Origin: an uncultured Oxalobacter sp.
Lineage (GTDB): Bacteria; Pseudomonadota; Gammaproteobacteria; Burkholderiales; Burkholderiaceae_D
Direction: 5' to 3'
Assembly (NCBI GenBank): GCA_934401755.1
Contig: CAKRSU010000010.1
Location: 1 to 59,879 of the forward strand
DNA: 59,879 bases
Shown here: piece after piece, positions 47,697-58,395 of the stretch
Layout of the letters: each line of letters starts with the position of its first letter
Numbering within the stretch: position 1 is the stretch's first letter
Program-made: the position numbers and the translations under genes
The notes under the pieces: generated by a model
What the model was told of the DNA's origin: nothing
The model's database searches: none
What the model saw: the letters and a program-made list of their open reading frames with translations, nothing else

Positions 47697-48714
47697 GACA
47701 TTTCTCCAAAATCTGTTTTTCTAGTTCAGGGTTGTCTATTTCGACAGTGGCGGGGACAACCCAGATCCGTTTATCTGCTAGCAATTCAGGGTGTTGATAA
47801 CATTTAACCGCATCTTTTTCAGTAATAAGAATAATGTCAGATACCGTATTTTTAAAAGGATTTTCTGAAAAACTGTAATGATCAGGAAGCGGCATTTCAT
47901 TAAAAACCAATTTTTGCTTTTTAAGTGATGAAAAAAAGCGTTGGGGATTGCCGATACCTGCCGCTGCGGTTATGGTTCCTCGAATATCGGAAAGCCGTTG
48001 AGTTAAATGGCGATTAGCAAGTTGTTCAGCTGTATCGGTTTTAAGCTGCATCAAATACATGTTCTCCGTATAAATGGGATTATTCGGCGCTGGATAATTA
48101 TGTCCATTGATAATCGTAAAATTTCCTCTTCTTGAAGGGGGTTCACGCAAAGGACCAGCAGGAAGCAGCCATTGGTTGCCAGCACCTCGTCCATCAAAAA
48201 TGAGAATTTCAATATCTCTTGCTAGTGCATAATGTTGCATACCGTCGTCAGAAACGATGATGTCAACATCTGGGTATTTTTTTAAGAGGTGTTGGGCAGC
48301 CAGTACTCGTTGACGACAAACGACTAATGGACATTGCGTATGAGATGCAATTAATAAGGGTTCATCACCGATTTCTGTGGCGAGCGATGTTTTAGGGTCA
48401 ACATGTTGGGGAATGTTGTTGGATGAACCATAACCTCTAGAAATAACCCCTGGTGTAAAACCTGCCCGACGTAGGCATTGGATGAGCCAAATGGTAAAAG
48501 GTGTTTTTCCTGTTCCGCCAATGAAAATATTACCTACAACAATAACAGGTACTGGTATTTTAGTGGATTTGATCCAACCTTTGAGGTAGGCGATACGACG
48601 AAAAGTGATAATCAGTCTAAAGAGTAATGATAAGGGAAAAAGTAAGGTCGCCAATATTCCGCGATGTAACCAGACCGTCATCCAGAAATTTTCACGGTGG
48701 GCTTTATGATTCAT
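47677..48714 (-). CDS. lpxK: Tetraacyldisaccharide 4'-kinase
   Basis: Phosphorylates the lipid A precursor at the 4' position on the inner membrane. A hydrophobic N-terminal segment (about residues 15-35) is followed by the P-loop [20 protein letters not shown] (about residue 58), [21 protein letters not shown] and [17 protein letters not shown]. The 345 residues fit the family. It overlaps exbD by four bases (ATGA). Confidence 0.96.
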   Translation of the reverse strand: MNHKAHRENFWMTVWLHRGILATLLFPLSLLFRLIITFRRIAYLKGWIKSTKIPVPVIVVGNIFIGGTGKTPFTIWLIQCLRRAGFTPGVISRGYGSSNNIPQHVDPKTSLATEIGDEPLLIASHTQCPLVVCRQRVLAAQHLLKKYPDVDIIVSDDGMQHYALARDIEILIFDGRGAGNQWLLPAGPLREPPSRRGNFTIINGHNYPAPNNPIYTENMYLMQLKTDTAEQLANRHLTQRLSDIRGTITAAAGIGNPQRFFSSLKKQKLVFNEMPLPDHYSFSENPFKNTVSDIILITEKDAVKCYQHPELLADKRIWVVPATVEIDNPELEKQILEKCRECKAT

Positions 48715-49145
48715 TTAAGTCCCTTCTGCTCTTTGATCGTTGCAAATGCGAGTCGATCAAATCCAGCCATTTTAACGGCTTCTAATACATGAATAACGGA
48801 TTGATGGGTGGCTTGATGATCGGCTGCAATCACGACGGTTGGTGTGTTGTTACTTAGACGATCGGCTTGTTGTCTTAAAAAATCAGCGAATTGGTCTTGA
48901 GAAGAAAATTTGACCGGATGGTTATTTACTGCAATTTGTCCAGTGACATCGATCATAATATTAATATTTTGTGGGTGTTCACTGGGATTCTCCGCTGTAG
49001 CAATCGGTAGCGAAATTTGAAGTTCAGAATATTGGCTAAATGTTGTGCTAACCATCAAAAATATGAGAATGACCAATAGAATATCAATAAACGGAATGAG
49101 ATTGATATCCGGTGTATCATCAGTTTGAGGCTTGCGAAAATTCAC
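48711..49145 (-). CDS. exbD: Biopolymer transport protein ExbD/TolR family
   Basis: A 144-residue protein with one membrane helix. The helix contains the proton-path Asp in NLIPFIDILLVILIFLMVST, and a periplasmic domain follows. Together with ExbB it uses the proton gradient to energise an outer-membrane function. No tonB or tolA lies nearby. Its link to lpxK-kdsB is a common betaproteobacterial arrangement. Confidence 0.92.
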   Translation of the reverse strand: MNFRKPQTDDTPDINLIPFIDILLVILIFLMVSTTFSQYSELQISLPIATAENPSEHPQNINIMIDVTGQIAVNNHPVKFSSQDQFADFLRQQADRLSNNTPTVVIAADHQATHQSVIHVLEAVKMAGFDRLAFATIKEQKGLK

Positions 49146-49156
49146 AGTACATTTCC

Positions 49157-49768
49157 CTATTTTGAACGGCGCAAATCAATGATCGTATCAAGCAATTGAG
49201 CGGCTTGATTTTCCATTTGAATGAGGTAATTATTAATTAATGCTTTGAAATGTCGGTAGAAAACAAGTGCTGGCATAGCAATCATCAGTCCAAAGCCTGT
49301 GTTATAGAGTGCCACAGAAATGCCATGGGCCAATTGAGTGGGATTCATGCCGTTATGATTTTGTGCGCCAAATATTTCGATCATGCCGATAACGGTTCCA
49401 AAAAGACCTAATAAAGGCGCTAGAGTGGCGATTGTTCCTAATGTTGTGAGAAATTTGCCTAAACGAAGATCAATTAAATGTCCGGTTTCTTCCATATGTT
49501 CTCGGATTGTTTCTTTAGGCTGATTGGCGTGCCGAAGTCCAGTTGCCAAAATGAGTCCTAGGGGTGAATTTTCTGCTAACTGATTGATGGCCGCTTCATC
49601 CATTTGATGATTTCGAACTCGTTTAATCGTACGTTCTAATAAATGATCGGGCAGAATCCGTTTTTTCTGAAGAGCGTAAAAGCGCTCAATAATAAGAGTG
49701 AGCCCGATAATGGATGTTATTAATAATAGCCAAATCGGCCATCCTGCAGATTGAAAAATATCAAACAC
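49157..49768 (-). CDS. exbB: MotA/TolQ/ExbB proton channel family protein
   Basis: Partner of ExbD. The 203-residue protein has three membrane helices: one at the N-terminus (PIWLLLITSIIGLTLIIERF) and two in the C-terminal half. The family signature is LGTIATLAPLLGLFGTVIGM followed by HGISVALYNTGFGLMIAMPALV. The ribosome site is GGAGAAC. It is the first gene of the exbB-exbD-lpxK-Trm112-kdsB group. Confidence 0.93.
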   Translation of the reverse strand: MFDIFQSAGWPIWLLLITSIIGLTLIIERFYALQKKRILPDHLLERTIKRVRNHQMDEAAINQLAENSPLGLILATGLRHANQPKETIREHMEETGHLIDLRLGKFLTTLGTIATLAPLLGLFGTVIGMIEIFGAQNHNGMNPTQLAHGISVALYNTGFGLMIAMPALVFYRHFKALINNYLIQMENQAAQLLDTIIDLRRSK

Positions 49769-49791
49769 AATGTTCTCCGACCCAATTCAAT

Positions 49792-49823
49792 CAGGCAATA
49801 GGCATGATAAGCACTATTGCCTG
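49792..49823 (-). other. Inverted repeat between argH and exbB
   Basis: CAGGCAATA and TATTGCCTG form a nine-bp stem with a 14-base loop, 10 bases after the argH stop. There is no U-run after it on the minus strand, so it may stabilise the argH mRNA end or be a weak terminator. Confidence 0.4.
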
Positions 49824-49832
49824 CCACTATTT

Positions 49833-51242
49833 TTAGTGTTCAAGACGTTTTCTTAAATGGGCAATGGCCTCTTTAACACGTTCTGGCGCTGTTCCTCCGA
49901 TATGAGCACGGGCACTAACAGATGCTTCAAGTGTTAACGCGCCCAGCACATCAGATTCAATGAGCGGAGAGAATGTTTGCATTTGTTCGAGTGTCATATC
50001 GCTTAAATCACAATGATGTTCGACACAAAAGCGAACAGCTCTGGCAACGGTTTCATGAGCGGCACGGAAAGGGAGTCCTTTTTTAACCAGATAATCGGCC
50101 AAATCAGTTGCGGTGGCATAGCCTTGTAAAGCAGCTTGGCGCATCATGTCGGGTTTTACTGTGATCGCTTTAATCATATCTGCAAAGATTCGTAAGGTAT
50201 CCGATACTGTATCAATCGTATCAAATAGGGGTTCTTTGTCTTCTTGATTGTCTTTGTTATAAGCAAGAGGTTGGCCTTTCATGAGGGTTAATAGTCCCAT
50301 GAGATGACCGTTAACTCGGCCTGTTTTTCCTCGAGCTAGTTCAGGAACGTCTGGATTCTTTTTCTGAGGCATGATGGAAGAACCTGTACAGAAACGATCT
50401 GCAATATCAATAAATCCGACTCGAGGACTCATCCAAATGACTAATTCTTCGGATAAACGCGAGATATGCGTCATGATGAGAGAAGATGCGGCACAAAATT
50501 CGATCGCAAAATCACGATCGGAGACCGCATCTAAAGAATTTCTGCAAACATCTTCAAAGTCTAAGAGTTGTGCAACGTATTCACGGTCAATTGGGAAAGT
50601 TGTTCCTGCAAGTGCTGCAGCTCCAAGAGGAAGACGATTAACGCGCTTACGACAGTCTTGCATCCGTTCAATATCACGACAAAACATTTCTGCATAAGCG
50701 AGTAGATGGTGGCCAAATGTAACCGGCTGAGCAACTTGCATATGTGTAAATCCTGGCAGAATAGTGTCATAGTGTTTTTCGGCAAGATCTGCAAGTGAAG
50801 TACATAATGTTCTTAATAAATGATCGATTGTATCGATGGCAGAGCGCAGATAAAGGCGAATATCGGTCGCAACTTGGTCATTTCTGGAACGTCCAGTATG
50901 CAAGCGTTTGCCTGCATCGCCAATGAGATCTGTTAAGCGGCGTTCAATATTCATATGAACGTCTTCTAAACCGATTGACCAGTTAAATTGGTTGGCACGA
51001 ATTTCTTCAAGAATCTGATTGAGGCCATGTTGGATATCGGCCAAATCTTGTTCAGTCAGAATTTTCTGTTTACAAAGCATTTTGGCATGCGCTAAAGAAC
51101 CTTGAATATCAAAGGTTGCCATGCGTTTATCGAAAGTAACTGATGCGGTGTAACGTTGTACGAGCTCATCAACGGGTTCAGAGAAACGCCCAGACCATAC
51201 ATCGTTTTTTATAGTTGAATTTTTTTCCATAATGCGATCCAT
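49833..51242 (-). CDS. argH: Argininosuccinate lyase
   Basis: Last step of arginine synthesis, splitting argininosuccinate into arginine and fumarate. [37 protein letters not shown], the catalytic loop [20 protein letters not shown] and [14 protein letters not shown] are complete. The 469 residues are normal. ATGs at 51242 and 51230 both lack a strong ribosome site; the first is used here. Confidence 0.97.
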   Translation of the reverse strand: MDRIMEKNSTIKNDVWSGRFSEPVDELVQRYTASVTFDKRMATFDIQGSLAHAKMLCKQKILTEQDLADIQHGLNQILEEIRANQFNWSIGLEDVHMNIERRLTDLIGDAGKRLHTGRSRNDQVATDIRLYLRSAIDTIDHLLRTLCTSLADLAEKHYDTILPGFTHMQVAQPVTFGHHLLAYAEMFCRDIERMQDCRKRVNRLPLGAAALAGTTFPIDREYVAQLLDFEDVCRNSLDAVSDRDFAIEFCAASSLIMTHISRLSEELVIWMSPRVGFIDIADRFCTGSSIMPQKKNPDVPELARGKTGRVNGHLMGLLTLMKGQPLAYNKDNQEDKEPLFDTIDTVSDTLRIFADMIKAITVKPDMMRQAALQGYATATDLADYLVKKGLPFRAAHETVARAVRFCVEHHCDLSDMTLEQMQTFSPLIESDVLGALTLEASVSARAHIGGTAPERVKEAIAHLRKRLEH

Positions 51243-51302
51243 TTAATTTATGGCGATTATAGAGCAGCATTTCAAAACCTTGAAGTTGCTGTCTAAAAAT
51301 AT

Positions 51303-51328
51303 GAAAAAATCCCTGCGATTGCAGGGAT
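51303..51328 (-). terminator. Terminator of ilvD
   Basis: ATCCCTGC (51309-51316) and GCAGGGAT (51321-51328) form a perfect eight-bp stem with a four-base loop; on the minus strand TTTTTTCAT follows. It isolates ilvD from argH. Confidence 0.88.
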
Positions 51329-51347
51329 TCATGGTAAGTCAATATGA

Positions 51348-53195
51348 TTATTCTTTTAATTCGCGAATAGCACCGCGGTCTGCAGAAGCTGCCGTGGAAG
51401 CATATACTTTAAGTGATTTGGAGACGACGCGGGAACGATGGGGTTTCCAAGCATTCGCGCCTTTAGCTTCCATTTTTGCACGACGGTTAGCGAGTTCTTC
51501 ATCGCTAATTCTAAGATGAATGCTGCGAGCCGGAATATCAATATCAATGATATCGCCTTCTTCAATAAGGCCAATGGCACCACCGGATGCGGCTTCAGGT
51601 GAAGCATGGCCGATCACTAAGCCTGAAGATCCGCCTGAAAAACGCCCATCAGTAAACAGAGCACATGATTTTCCTAGTCCTTTGGATTTGATATAAGACG
51701 TTGGATATAACATTTCTTGCATACCCGGTCCGCCTTTAGGGCCTTCATAGCGAACAATAATGACATCTCCTGGATGAATCTTGTCGCCCAAAATAGCTTC
51801 AACGGTATCTTCTTGGCTTTCAAAAATACGAGCTTTGCCAGAAAAAACGAAAATACTTTCATCAACGCCTGCTGTTTTAACGATACAGCCATTTTCTGCA
51901 ATATTGCCAAACAAAACGGATAGGCCACCTTCAACCGTATAAGCATGTGCTAAGTCACGGATACAACCTGCCGTGCGGTCTTTATCAAGTTCCGCATGAC
52001 GTTTGTTTTGAGAAAATGGCTCAATAGTGCGAACGCCACCTGGTGCTGCACGGTAAAATTGGTCGATATCAGGATCTTTATTGGTGATAACATCGTATTT
52101 TGCAATAGCTTCGCCAATAGTGCCACCATAAACGGTGTTACAAGAGGGATGAATCAAACCTGCTCGGTTTAATTCGGCCATGATGCCGAGAATGCCGCCG
52201 GCACGATGAACATCTTCGACATAATAATCATGAGTGGCCGGAGAGACTTTACAAATACAAGGAACATGGCGAGAAACGCGATCAATATCGGCCATGGTAA
52301 ATGGGACATTACCTTCATTTGCGATAGCTAGAAGGTGGAGTACGGTATTTGTAGATCCTCCCATTGCAACGTCAAGTGCCATTGCATTTTCTAGTGCCGC
52401 TTTTGTGACAATGGAGCGAGGTAAAACAGAAGCATCGTCATGTTCATACCAACGTTTGGCATTTTCGACAATTTGACGCGCTGCTTTTAAGAAAATTTCT
52501 TTGCGGTCTGCATGGGTTGCTAACATCGTTCCGTTGCCAGGTAATCCCATTCCCAAAGCTTCCATCAAGCAGTTCATTGAGTTTGCAGTAAACATTCCGG
52601 AGCAAGAGCCACAAGTTGGACAGGCACTGCGTTCATAGTCTTCAACGAGAGCGTCGCTATTATTTGGATTTCCTGCTTGAATCATGGCATCAATTAAGTC
52701 AACTTTAATGACTTTTTGTCCTGGAATAACGGTAGTAAGTTTACCTGCTTCCATGGGGCCACCAGAAACCATGATGGTAGGGATATTCAGTCGCATTCCT
52801 GCCATTAACATCCCCGGGGTGATTTTGTCGCAATTAGAAATACAAATCATGGCATCGGCACAGTGCGCTTCTACCATATATTCAATAGAGTCGGCGACCA
52901 ATTCACGATGAGGCAGAGAATAGAGCATGCCGCCATGTCCCATCGCGATACCATCATCAATTGCAATGGTATTAAATTCTTTAGCGATACCTCCTGCTGC
53001 TTCAATTTCACGAGCAACCATTTGTCCCATGTCTTTTAAATGAACATGCCCTGGGACAAATTGGGTGAATGAATTGACAACAGCGATGATCGGTTTATTA
53101 AAATCACCGTCTTTCATGCCGGTTGCACGCCATAATGCGCGAGCACCAGCCATATTTCTTCCATGGGTGGAAGTCCATGAACGATAGCGAGGCAT
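51348..53195 (-). CDS. ilvD: Dihydroxy-acid dehydratase
   Basis: Iron-sulfur enzyme of branched-chain amino acid synthesis. Cluster cysteines lie in [12 protein letters not shown] (about residue 120) and [19 protein letters not shown] (about residue 195). [23 protein letters not shown] is conserved near the end (key part GRFSGGS). The 615 residues match the long bacterial form. Its promoter region, shared with lgt, carries a palindrome. Confidence 0.97.
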   Translation of the reverse strand: MPRYRSWTSTHGRNMAGARALWRATGMKDGDFNKPIIAVVNSFTQFVPGHVHLKDMGQMVAREIEAAGGIAKEFNTIAIDDGIAMGHGGMLYSLPHRELVADSIEYMVEAHCADAMICISNCDKITPGMLMAGMRLNIPTIMVSGGPMEAGKLTTVIPGQKVIKVDLIDAMIQAGNPNNSDALVEDYERSACPTCGSCSGMFTANSMNCLMEALGMGLPGNGTMLATHADRKEIFLKAARQIVENAKRWYEHDDASVLPRSIVTKAALENAMALDVAMGGSTNTVLHLLAIANEGNVPFTMADIDRVSRHVPCICKVSPATHDYYVEDVHRAGGILGIMAELNRAGLIHPSCNTVYGGTIGEAIAKYDVITNKDPDIDQFYRAAPGGVRTIEPFSQNKRHAELDKDRTAGCIRDLAHAYTVEGGLSVLFGNIAENGCIVKTAGVDESIFVFSGKARIFESQEDTVEAILGDKIHPGDVIIVRYEGPKGGPGMQEMLYPTSYIKSKGLGKSCALFTDGRFSGGSSGLVIGHASPEAASGGAIGLIEEGDIIDIDIPARSIHLRISDEELANRRAKMEAKGANAWKPHRSRVVSKSLKVYASTAASADRGAIRELKE

Positions 53196-53303
53196 CTATT
53201 TATCTCCAATTTAATTTTATGTTGTGAGAGCCGTATGATTCTGATGAAATGTATGAATGTTTCAGATTTCACGAGCTCTGCCAAACTTTCAGTTGGCATA
53301 TAA

Positions 53304-53317
53304 ACTAACTAGTTAGT
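53304..53317. promoter_or_regulatory. Palindromic operator-like site between ilvD and lgt
   Basis: ACTAACTAGTTAGT is a perfect 14-bp palindrome of the kind bound by TetR-type repressor dimers. It overlaps the AT-rich promoter zone (TATTATATAG follows) of two divergent genes. No regulator gene is adjacent. Confidence 0.45.
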
Positions 53318-53375
53318 ATTATATAGCACTATTGTTTTAAGTTTTTAACGGTTTACTTCACTAGGCTCGCCCATT

Positions 53376-54188
53376 ATGTTGGTCCATCCATTACCTAATC
53401 CTGTTGCGTTTTCTATTGGTCCTATTCCGGTTCATTGGTATGGCTTAATGTACATGTTTGCGTTTCTTTGCTTTATTTTTTTGGGACGTATTCGAATTAA
53501 GCAGCCGCATCTCCAACGTCAAGGATGGATTGCTAAAAATCTAGACGATATGTTGTTTTACGGTGTAGTCGGTGTCATTGTTGGAGGCCGTTTAGGCGAA
53601 GTGCTTTTTTATAACCCTAAGTATTTTTTTACACATCCTGCTGAAATTATTGCCGTTTGGCATGGTGGAATGTCTTTTCATGGGGGGTTTTTAGGCGTTC
53701 TTGTTGCAGCATGGTTTTGGGGACGTAAAAATGGTCGTCATTTTTGGGATACGATGGATATGATCGCGCCATTGGTGCCATTGGGTTATGCGGCAGGACG
53801 TTTAGGGAATTTTATTAATGGTGAATTGCCTGGGCGGATTGCGTCACCGGATCTACCTTGGGCGATGATTTGGCCTAATGTGGATATGTTGCCTCGTCAT
53901 CCATCTCCTCTTTATCAAATGCTTGTTGATGGTATTTTGGCATTCATCATTCTTTGGATTTATGCCAGAAAAGAGCGTCCACGTGGTGCTGTGAGCGGAT
54001 TGTATTGTGTTTTATATGGTTGTGCTCGTTTTTTCACTGAATATTTTCGAATGCCTGATTATGAAGTCGGATTCGGCTTTATAACTATTTCTGCCGGGCA
54101 AATGCTCTCTTTACCGATGATTATTTTTGGGGTTCTTTTAATGGGATGGGCTTATCGAACCCAAAATATTGGGAGATCTTTCAAATAG
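53376..54188 (+). CDS. lgt: Prolipoprotein diacylglyceryl transferase
   Basis: Adds diacylglycerol to the lipobox Cys, the first step of lipoprotein maturation. About seven membrane helices. Conserved WHGGMSFHGGFLG with the key His, and the Lgt signature GRLGNFINGELPG near residue 145; REYFR-like TEYFRMPDYEVG is close to the end. The 270-residue length is normal. It would serve the LolB and MCE lipoproteins of this window, among others. Confidence 0.97.
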   Translation: MLVHPLPNPVAFSIGPIPVHWYGLMYMFAFLCFIFLGRIRIKQPHLQRQGWIAKNLDDMLFYGVVGVIVGGRLGEVLFYNPKYFFTHPAEIIAVWHGGMSFHGGFLGVLVAAWFWGRKNGRHFWDTMDMIAPLVPLGYAAGRLGNFINGELPGRIASPDLPWAMIWPNVDMLPRHPSPLYQMLVDGILAFIILWIYARKERPRGAVSGLYCVLYGCARFFTEYFRMPDYEVGFGFITISAGQMLSLPMIIFGVLLMGWAYRTQNIGRSFK

Positions 54189-54282
54189 TATTTGTGAAAT
54201 AGGGATGTCTTTTCGATATCTCGAAACGTTAACAAACATTCGTTATGAAATGCTTTTGTGATTTTTTATCTAGAAAGCAAAA

Positions 54283-54735
54283 CTAGTCATAATCTGGAAA
54301 ATCACCTTTGATGATTTTTTGAATAATATTGAGAGGGAATCCCCGGTATTGAAGAAATCGGATTTGTTTGGCTTTTTCTTGAATCGTTTGAGGCGGTTTC
54401 CCAAATCGGCGTTTCCATAAAGCAAGGGCTCGTGCTAGTTCCGTTTCTTTGAGCGTTTCCGTTATTTCTTCGATAATGGGCGATGCAATATGGTAATTTT
54501 GCAAGTCGTATAAGATTTTTTGATTGCCATAGCGTGAAATACGTTGTCTGACATAGGATTCGACAAAACGTTCTTCAGAAAGAAAATTCTTTTCCTGTAG
54601 CCATGAAATGATGGCCTCAATATCATCATTTTCTGTGGCGTAAGGTTGTAGTTTTAAAGCAAGCTCACGGGCACTGTATTCCCGTTTAGATAGAAAATTC
54701 AGTGCTCGTGCTTTTAAACTCAATTTCTGTTTCAT
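54283..54735 (-). CDS. recX: RecA regulatory protein RecX
   Basis: Inhibits RecA filaments. The 150 residues show the three-helix repeats of the family, with ALNFLSKREYSARELALKL near the start, LQEKNFLSEERFVESYVRQR, and FLQYRGFPLNIIQKII at the end. It follows recA by 14 bp, the usual operon. Confidence 0.93.
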   Translation of the reverse strand: MKQKLSLKARALNFLSKREYSARELALKLQPYATENDDIEAIISWLQEKNFLSEERFVESYVRQRISRYGNQKILYDLQNYHIASPIIEEITETLKETELARALALWKRRFGKPPQTIQEKAKQIRFLQYRGFPLNIIQKIIKGDFPDYD

Positions 54736-54749
54736 GCGTTTAAACAGAA

Positions 54750-55817
54750 TTAGTCTTCTTCCGATTGTAATGGCCCATCGATTGCAGTGTCTGTCGGCAT
54801 TGCTTCAATGCCTTTCGCTGCACGGATTTTATTTTCAATTTCGCGAGCGACATTAGGATTGTTTTTGAGGAATGTGCGAACATTATCTCGTCCTTGTCCT
54901 AAGCGTTCACCATTATAGTTGTACCAAGATCCTGATTTTTCAACGATTTTTAAGTCAACACCTAAATCGATAATTTCACCTTCGCGAGAAGTGCCTTCCC
55001 CATAAAGAATATCAAAAGTTGTTTCTTTAAAGGGAGGCGCCATTTTGTTTTTAACCACTTTAACGCGAGTTTCATTCCCAATAACGGTATCACTGCTTTT
55101 AATATTGCCACCACGACGAATATCTAAACGAACCGATGAATAGAATTTTAGCGCATTGCCACCCGTTGTCGTTTCGGGATTACCGAACATAATGCCGATT
55201 TTCATACGGATTTGGTTGATGAAAATAACGGTACTATTGTTTTTCTTAATGGTGCCTGTTAATTTACGAAGCGCTTGAGACATAAGTCGAGCTTGAAGAC
55301 CTGGTAATGAATCTCCCATATCGCCCTCGATTTCAGCTTTAGGCGTTAATGCTGCAACGGAGTCAATAATGACAAGATCAACGCCTCCTGAGCGAACCAG
55401 TGCTTCGGTGATTTCTAATGCTTGTTCACCAGTGTCGGGTTGTGAAATTAATAATTCGTTTAAATTAACCCCTAATTGTTTGGCGTAATTAACGTCTAAA
55501 GCATGTTCTGCGTCAATAAAGGCACAGGTACCGTTTAGTTTTTGCATTTCTGCAATAGCTTGCAAGGCTAAGGTTGTTTTCCCTGAAGATTCAGGGCCAT
55601 AAATTTCAATAACTCTTCCGCGTGGTAGTCCGCCAATACCCAGTGCAATATCTAGTCCCAGTGATCCTGTCGAGAAAACAGGTACTTTCTCAACAATGAC
55701 ATCAGGGGCCATTCGCATAACAGAGCCTTTGCCAAATTGTCGTTCAATTTGGGCTAAAGCAGCAGAGAGGGCTCTCTTTTTTTCTTCGTCTTGAGGTTTT
55801 TTCTTATTATCGTCCAT
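54750..55817 (-). CDS. recA: Recombinase RecA
   Basis: Strand-exchange protein for homologous recombination and SOS control. Walker A is [16 protein letters not shown] (about residue 75), Walker B is [20 protein letters not shown], and loop L2 has [17 protein letters not shown] set the start at 55817 (MDDNKKKPQ), preceded by GGAAAG, giving 355 residues; the open frame continues 49 codons upstream without family similarity. No CTG-N10-CAG LexA box was found in the 200 bases upstream. Confidence 0.97.
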   Translation of the reverse strand: MDDNKKKPQDEEKKRALSAALAQIERQFGKGSVMRMAPDVIVEKVPVFSTGSLGLDIALGIGGLPRGRVIEIYGPESSGKTTLALQAIAEMQKLNGTCAFIDAEHALDVNYAKQLGVNLNELLISQPDTGEQALEITEALVRSGGVDLVIIDSVAALTPKAEIEGDMGDSLPGLQARLMSQALRKLTGTIKKNNSTVIFINQIRMKIGIMFGNPETTTGGNALKFYSSVRLDIRRGGNIKSSDTVIGNETRVKVVKNKMAPPFKETTFDILYGEGTSREGEIIDLGVDLKIVEKSGSWYNYNGERLGQGRDNVRTFLKNNPNVAREIENKIRAAKGIEAMPTDTAIDGPLQSEED

Positions 55818-55950
55818 GAAAATCTTTCCAGTTGGTTTTTCCCAATTCATTGACATATATATTAACGGTAACTGTGAAAAAATATCGTATTTTCTGAAAT
55901 AAAAATTAAAGAATGTCTCACAAGGGGCATCGTTTATGGGGGTGTCTTTT

Positions 55951-55959
55951 TGGTATAAT
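55951..55959 (+). promoter_or_regulatory. Extended -10 promoter element upstream of the DUF2889 gene
   Basis: TGGTATAAT is an extended -10 (TG, one base, TATAAT) on the plus strand. Transcription would begin near 55966, about 60 bases before the gene at 56027. No good -35 is present, which extended -10 promoters do not need. Confidence 0.5.
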
Positions 55960-56026
55960 GCCATTGTAGATGTTGCATAGGCAGCCTATTGGGTTGCTGA
56001 AATCCTGTATTTAAGTATATGTCACT

Positions 56027-56593
56027 ATGCCACTGCCACTAGCTACTACCCCTCGGGTTTTAAAGCATACCCGAACAATTAAGGTTCAGTTTTTTCTTCG
56101 TGAAGATGGATTCTGGGATATTGATGCTCGGTTTACGGATGTAAAAACTCATGAATTGCTGTTGGCGTCAGTTGTCATTCCTGCAAAACGACCGCTTCAT
56201 GATATGTGGATGCGATTGACGACTAATCCACAAGGGACGGTCATTGATGCTCATATTGCTTTTGATGAGGTGCCATTTGAAGGTTTTTGTGAGCGGATTC
56301 ATTCTCGATATTCCAAATTAGTCGGATTAAATGTTCTGCATCATTTTCGCCATGGAATCCATGAGCGCTTTGGGGCGATGGATGGGTGTACGCATATGAA
56401 TGAGATTGCTGAGGCAATTCCTTCTGTTGCTATGCAGGTTTTTGTCTTTGGGGAAGAAGAGGCGCGTGTTAAGGCGGCATTCCAAAAAGATGATGAGCGT
56501 CCATTTAATTTAGATCTATGTCATTGTATGGATTCTAAAGGTCCTGCTGTTTTGAAGTTTTATCCGCAATGGTATGGTTCTGTTAAGAAGTAA
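56027..56593 (+). CDS. DUF2889 family protein
   Basis: A 188-residue cytosolic protein of unknown function. It has the family segments FFLREDGFWDIDARFTDVKT near residue 25, LHDMWMRLTTNPQGTVIDAH, and a Cys/His-bearing centre GAMDGCTHMNEIAEAIP that could bind metal. DUF2889 is frequent in betaproteobacteria, which supports the taxonomic reading. It lies 21 bp before xseA on the same strand. Confidence 0.87.
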   Translation: MPLPLATTPRVLKHTRTIKVQFFLREDGFWDIDARFTDVKTHELLLASVVIPAKRPLHDMWMRLTTNPQGTVIDAHIAFDEVPFEGFCERIHSRYSKLVGLNVLHHFRHGIHERFGAMDGCTHMNEIAEAIPSVAMQVFVFGEEEARVKAAFQKDDERPFNLDLCHCMDSKGPAVLKFYPQWYGSVKK

Positions 56594-56614
56594 GCATTCT
56601 TTTTCTTATTGATA

Positions 56615-57928
56615 GTGGACGATCTTCATCATATTTCATCTTCTGAGGTTTTATCTGCTTTTGTCAGAAATCGAGAAGTATTAACGGTCTCAGAATTAAA
56701 TCGAGCCGTTGCTCAATTACTTGATTCAAATTTCCCATTGTTTTGGGTATCTGGCGAAATTTCTAATTTTACACAAGCAGCATCTGGACATTGGTACTTT
56801 ACGCTTAAAGATGGAACGTCGCAGATTCGTGCCGTGATGTTTCGTGGACGAGCCCGCCTCGCTTCATTTGTCCCTAAGGTTGGAGATCGTATTGAAGTTT
56901 CTGCAACATTATCCATGTATATGGCAAGGGGAGATATTCAGCTGAATGTCGAATCGCTTCGTCATGCAGGAATGGGCAATTTATATGAAGCTTTTTTGCG
57001 TTTGAAGGCTCGCCTTGAAGCAGAAGGTTTATTTCGTCCAGAGCGAAAACAGTCTTTGCCGGTATTTGTTAAAACGATTGGTGTCGTAACAAGTACGCAA
57101 GCGGCAGCATTACGTGATGTGATGACAACATTGTCACGTCGGGCACCCTATATCAATATTATTTTGTACCCAACCTTGGTTCAAGGTGTTGATGCGGCAG
57201 AAAAAATTGCTGAAGCCATTACGATTGCATCATCTCGTCAGGAATGTGATGTATTAATTATCTGTCGTGGTGGTGGTAGTATGGAAGATTTATGGTGCTT
57301 TAACGAAGAGATTGTTGCAAGAGCTATTGCAGCGTGTCAAATTCCAATTGTTTCAGGCATTGGTCATGAAACAGATTTTACAATCGCAGATTTTGCCGCA
57401 GATGTTCGAGCCCCAACCCCAACGGGGGCAGCAGAATTAGTGGCGAAAAGCCGAGATGAATGGTTAGATATATTGATGGTTCTTATGGACCGAATGAAAT
57501 GGTCAATGAAACGTCATCTCCAAAATGCCATGCAGCATACGGATATGTTGTCAAAACGTTTAATTCGACCGATTGAATCGGTTAGACGAGAGCGTTTGCG
57601 TTTAGAAGCATTGATTGTGCGATTTAAAGCAAAGCAGCAAAGTGTTTTGCAGCAAAAGGATCGTTTACAGCATCTTGCAGAGCGATTGGTTTTATCAGTG
57701 AATAAATCTGTTCAAGCTCAGCATCTAAAAATAGAAGTTCTATCGGAAAAGTTAGCCTTATTAAATCCACAGCAAATTTTAAATCGTGGTTATGCCATTA
57801 TGCAGGATTGTGATGGCCAAATTGTTCGTTCTCCAGCAAAAATTCCTGTGAAAGAGCGTGTGTTAGTCCGATTAGCAGAAGGTAGTGCCGAAATCATTGT
57901 TGATTCGGTTCAGCCCATCTCCATTTAG
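56615..57928 (+). CDS. xseA: Exodeoxyribonuclease VII large subunit
   Basis: Degrades single-stranded DNA with the small subunit XseB, which is not in the window. The N-terminal OB fold starts VLTVSELNRAVAQLL and contains FWVSGEISNFTQAASGHWYF. The catalytic domain has ICRGGGSMEDLWCFNEE, IVSGIGHETDFTIADFAADV and RAPTPTGAAELV. A long coiled coil and C-terminal LNRGYAIMQ follow. There is no ATG in a fitting place; I use the GTG at 56615, and a TTG six bases upstream is possible. Confidence 0.93.
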   Translation: MDDLHHISSSEVLSAFVRNREVLTVSELNRAVAQLLDSNFPLFWVSGEISNFTQAASGHWYFTLKDGTSQIRAVMFRGRARLASFVPKVGDRIEVSATLSMYMARGDIQLNVESLRHAGMGNLYEAFLRLKARLEAEGLFRPERKQSLPVFVKTIGVVTSTQAAALRDVMTTLSRRAPYINIILYPTLVQGVDAAEKIAEAITIASSRQECDVLIICRGGGSMEDLWCFNEEIVARAIAACQIPIVSGIGHETDFTIADFAADVRAPTPTGAAELVAKSRDEWLDILMVLMDRMKWSMKRHLQNAMQHTDMLSKRLIRPIESVRRERLRLEALIVRFKAKQQSVLQQKDRLQHLAERLVLSVNKSVQAQHLKIEVLSEKLALLNPQQILNRGYAIMQDCDGQIVRSPAKIPVKERVLVRLAEGSAEIIVDSVQPISI

Positions 57929-58073
57929 GTTTAGCGTTTTTATCCCTTTATTCTATTAATGATTTCTTTTTAAGTTCCATTGTTTGATGATGTTTCGACA
58001 AACATTTGTTAATGCCCATATAGATTCTTGGCTTGTTTTTTTGTCGTTGTTCTTTTTTATGGAAAAGCTTAAG

Positions 58074-58153
58074 CCTTGGAAATGTGTGGATTTGCCAGAA
58101 AATAAACCTAGGAAACGTGTAAATTCTGTTAAAAATAATCCTTGGAAATGTGT
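58074..58153 (+). repeat. Minisatellite: three 14-bp cores with 33-bp period
   Basis: CCTTGGAAATGTGT (58074), CCTAGGAAACGTGT (58107) and CCTTGGAAATGTGT (58140) recur exactly every 33 bp with diverged 19-bp fillers. The period equals 11 codons, and overlapping frames on both strands translate it as 11-residue repeats (plus strand KPWKCVDLPEN). Both frames are AT-rich, have no family likeness and overlap each other, so I do not call a gene. Confidence 0.7.
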
Positions 58154-58395
58154 CTTTGGATCTATAAACGGAGCTCAACGAAAAATATATGACAGTTTGC
58201 TTGCATGGAAGAAGAACCATCAAGGCAAGACAGCTTATCAAGCATTTAGTGGCAGATGGACGGTTTGATTCTATTGAAAAGTTCTCTGATTACACTTAAG
58301 AAAAATATTGAGAATATTGTTATTCCATCGTAAGAAGAACGTTTAGTCATGTATCCGCTCGGTTTGGAGGATCTGGGCAATAGCCGATAGGATTC

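Noticed and set aside
55818..56026. LexA box upstream of recA
   Set aside because: No CTG-N10-CAG match was found on reading; recA may still be SOS-controlled through a divergent box that I cannot recognise.
58074..58153. Possible CRISPR array
   Set aside because: Only three cores of 14 bp, one of them diverged, with 19-bp fillers that resemble each other; no cas genes or leader. It is a minisatellite.
57948..58268. Two overlapping opposite-strand frames of about 95 codons
   Set aside because: Both depend on the 33-bp repeat for their length, overlap almost fully, have unlikely composition and lack good ribosome sites.
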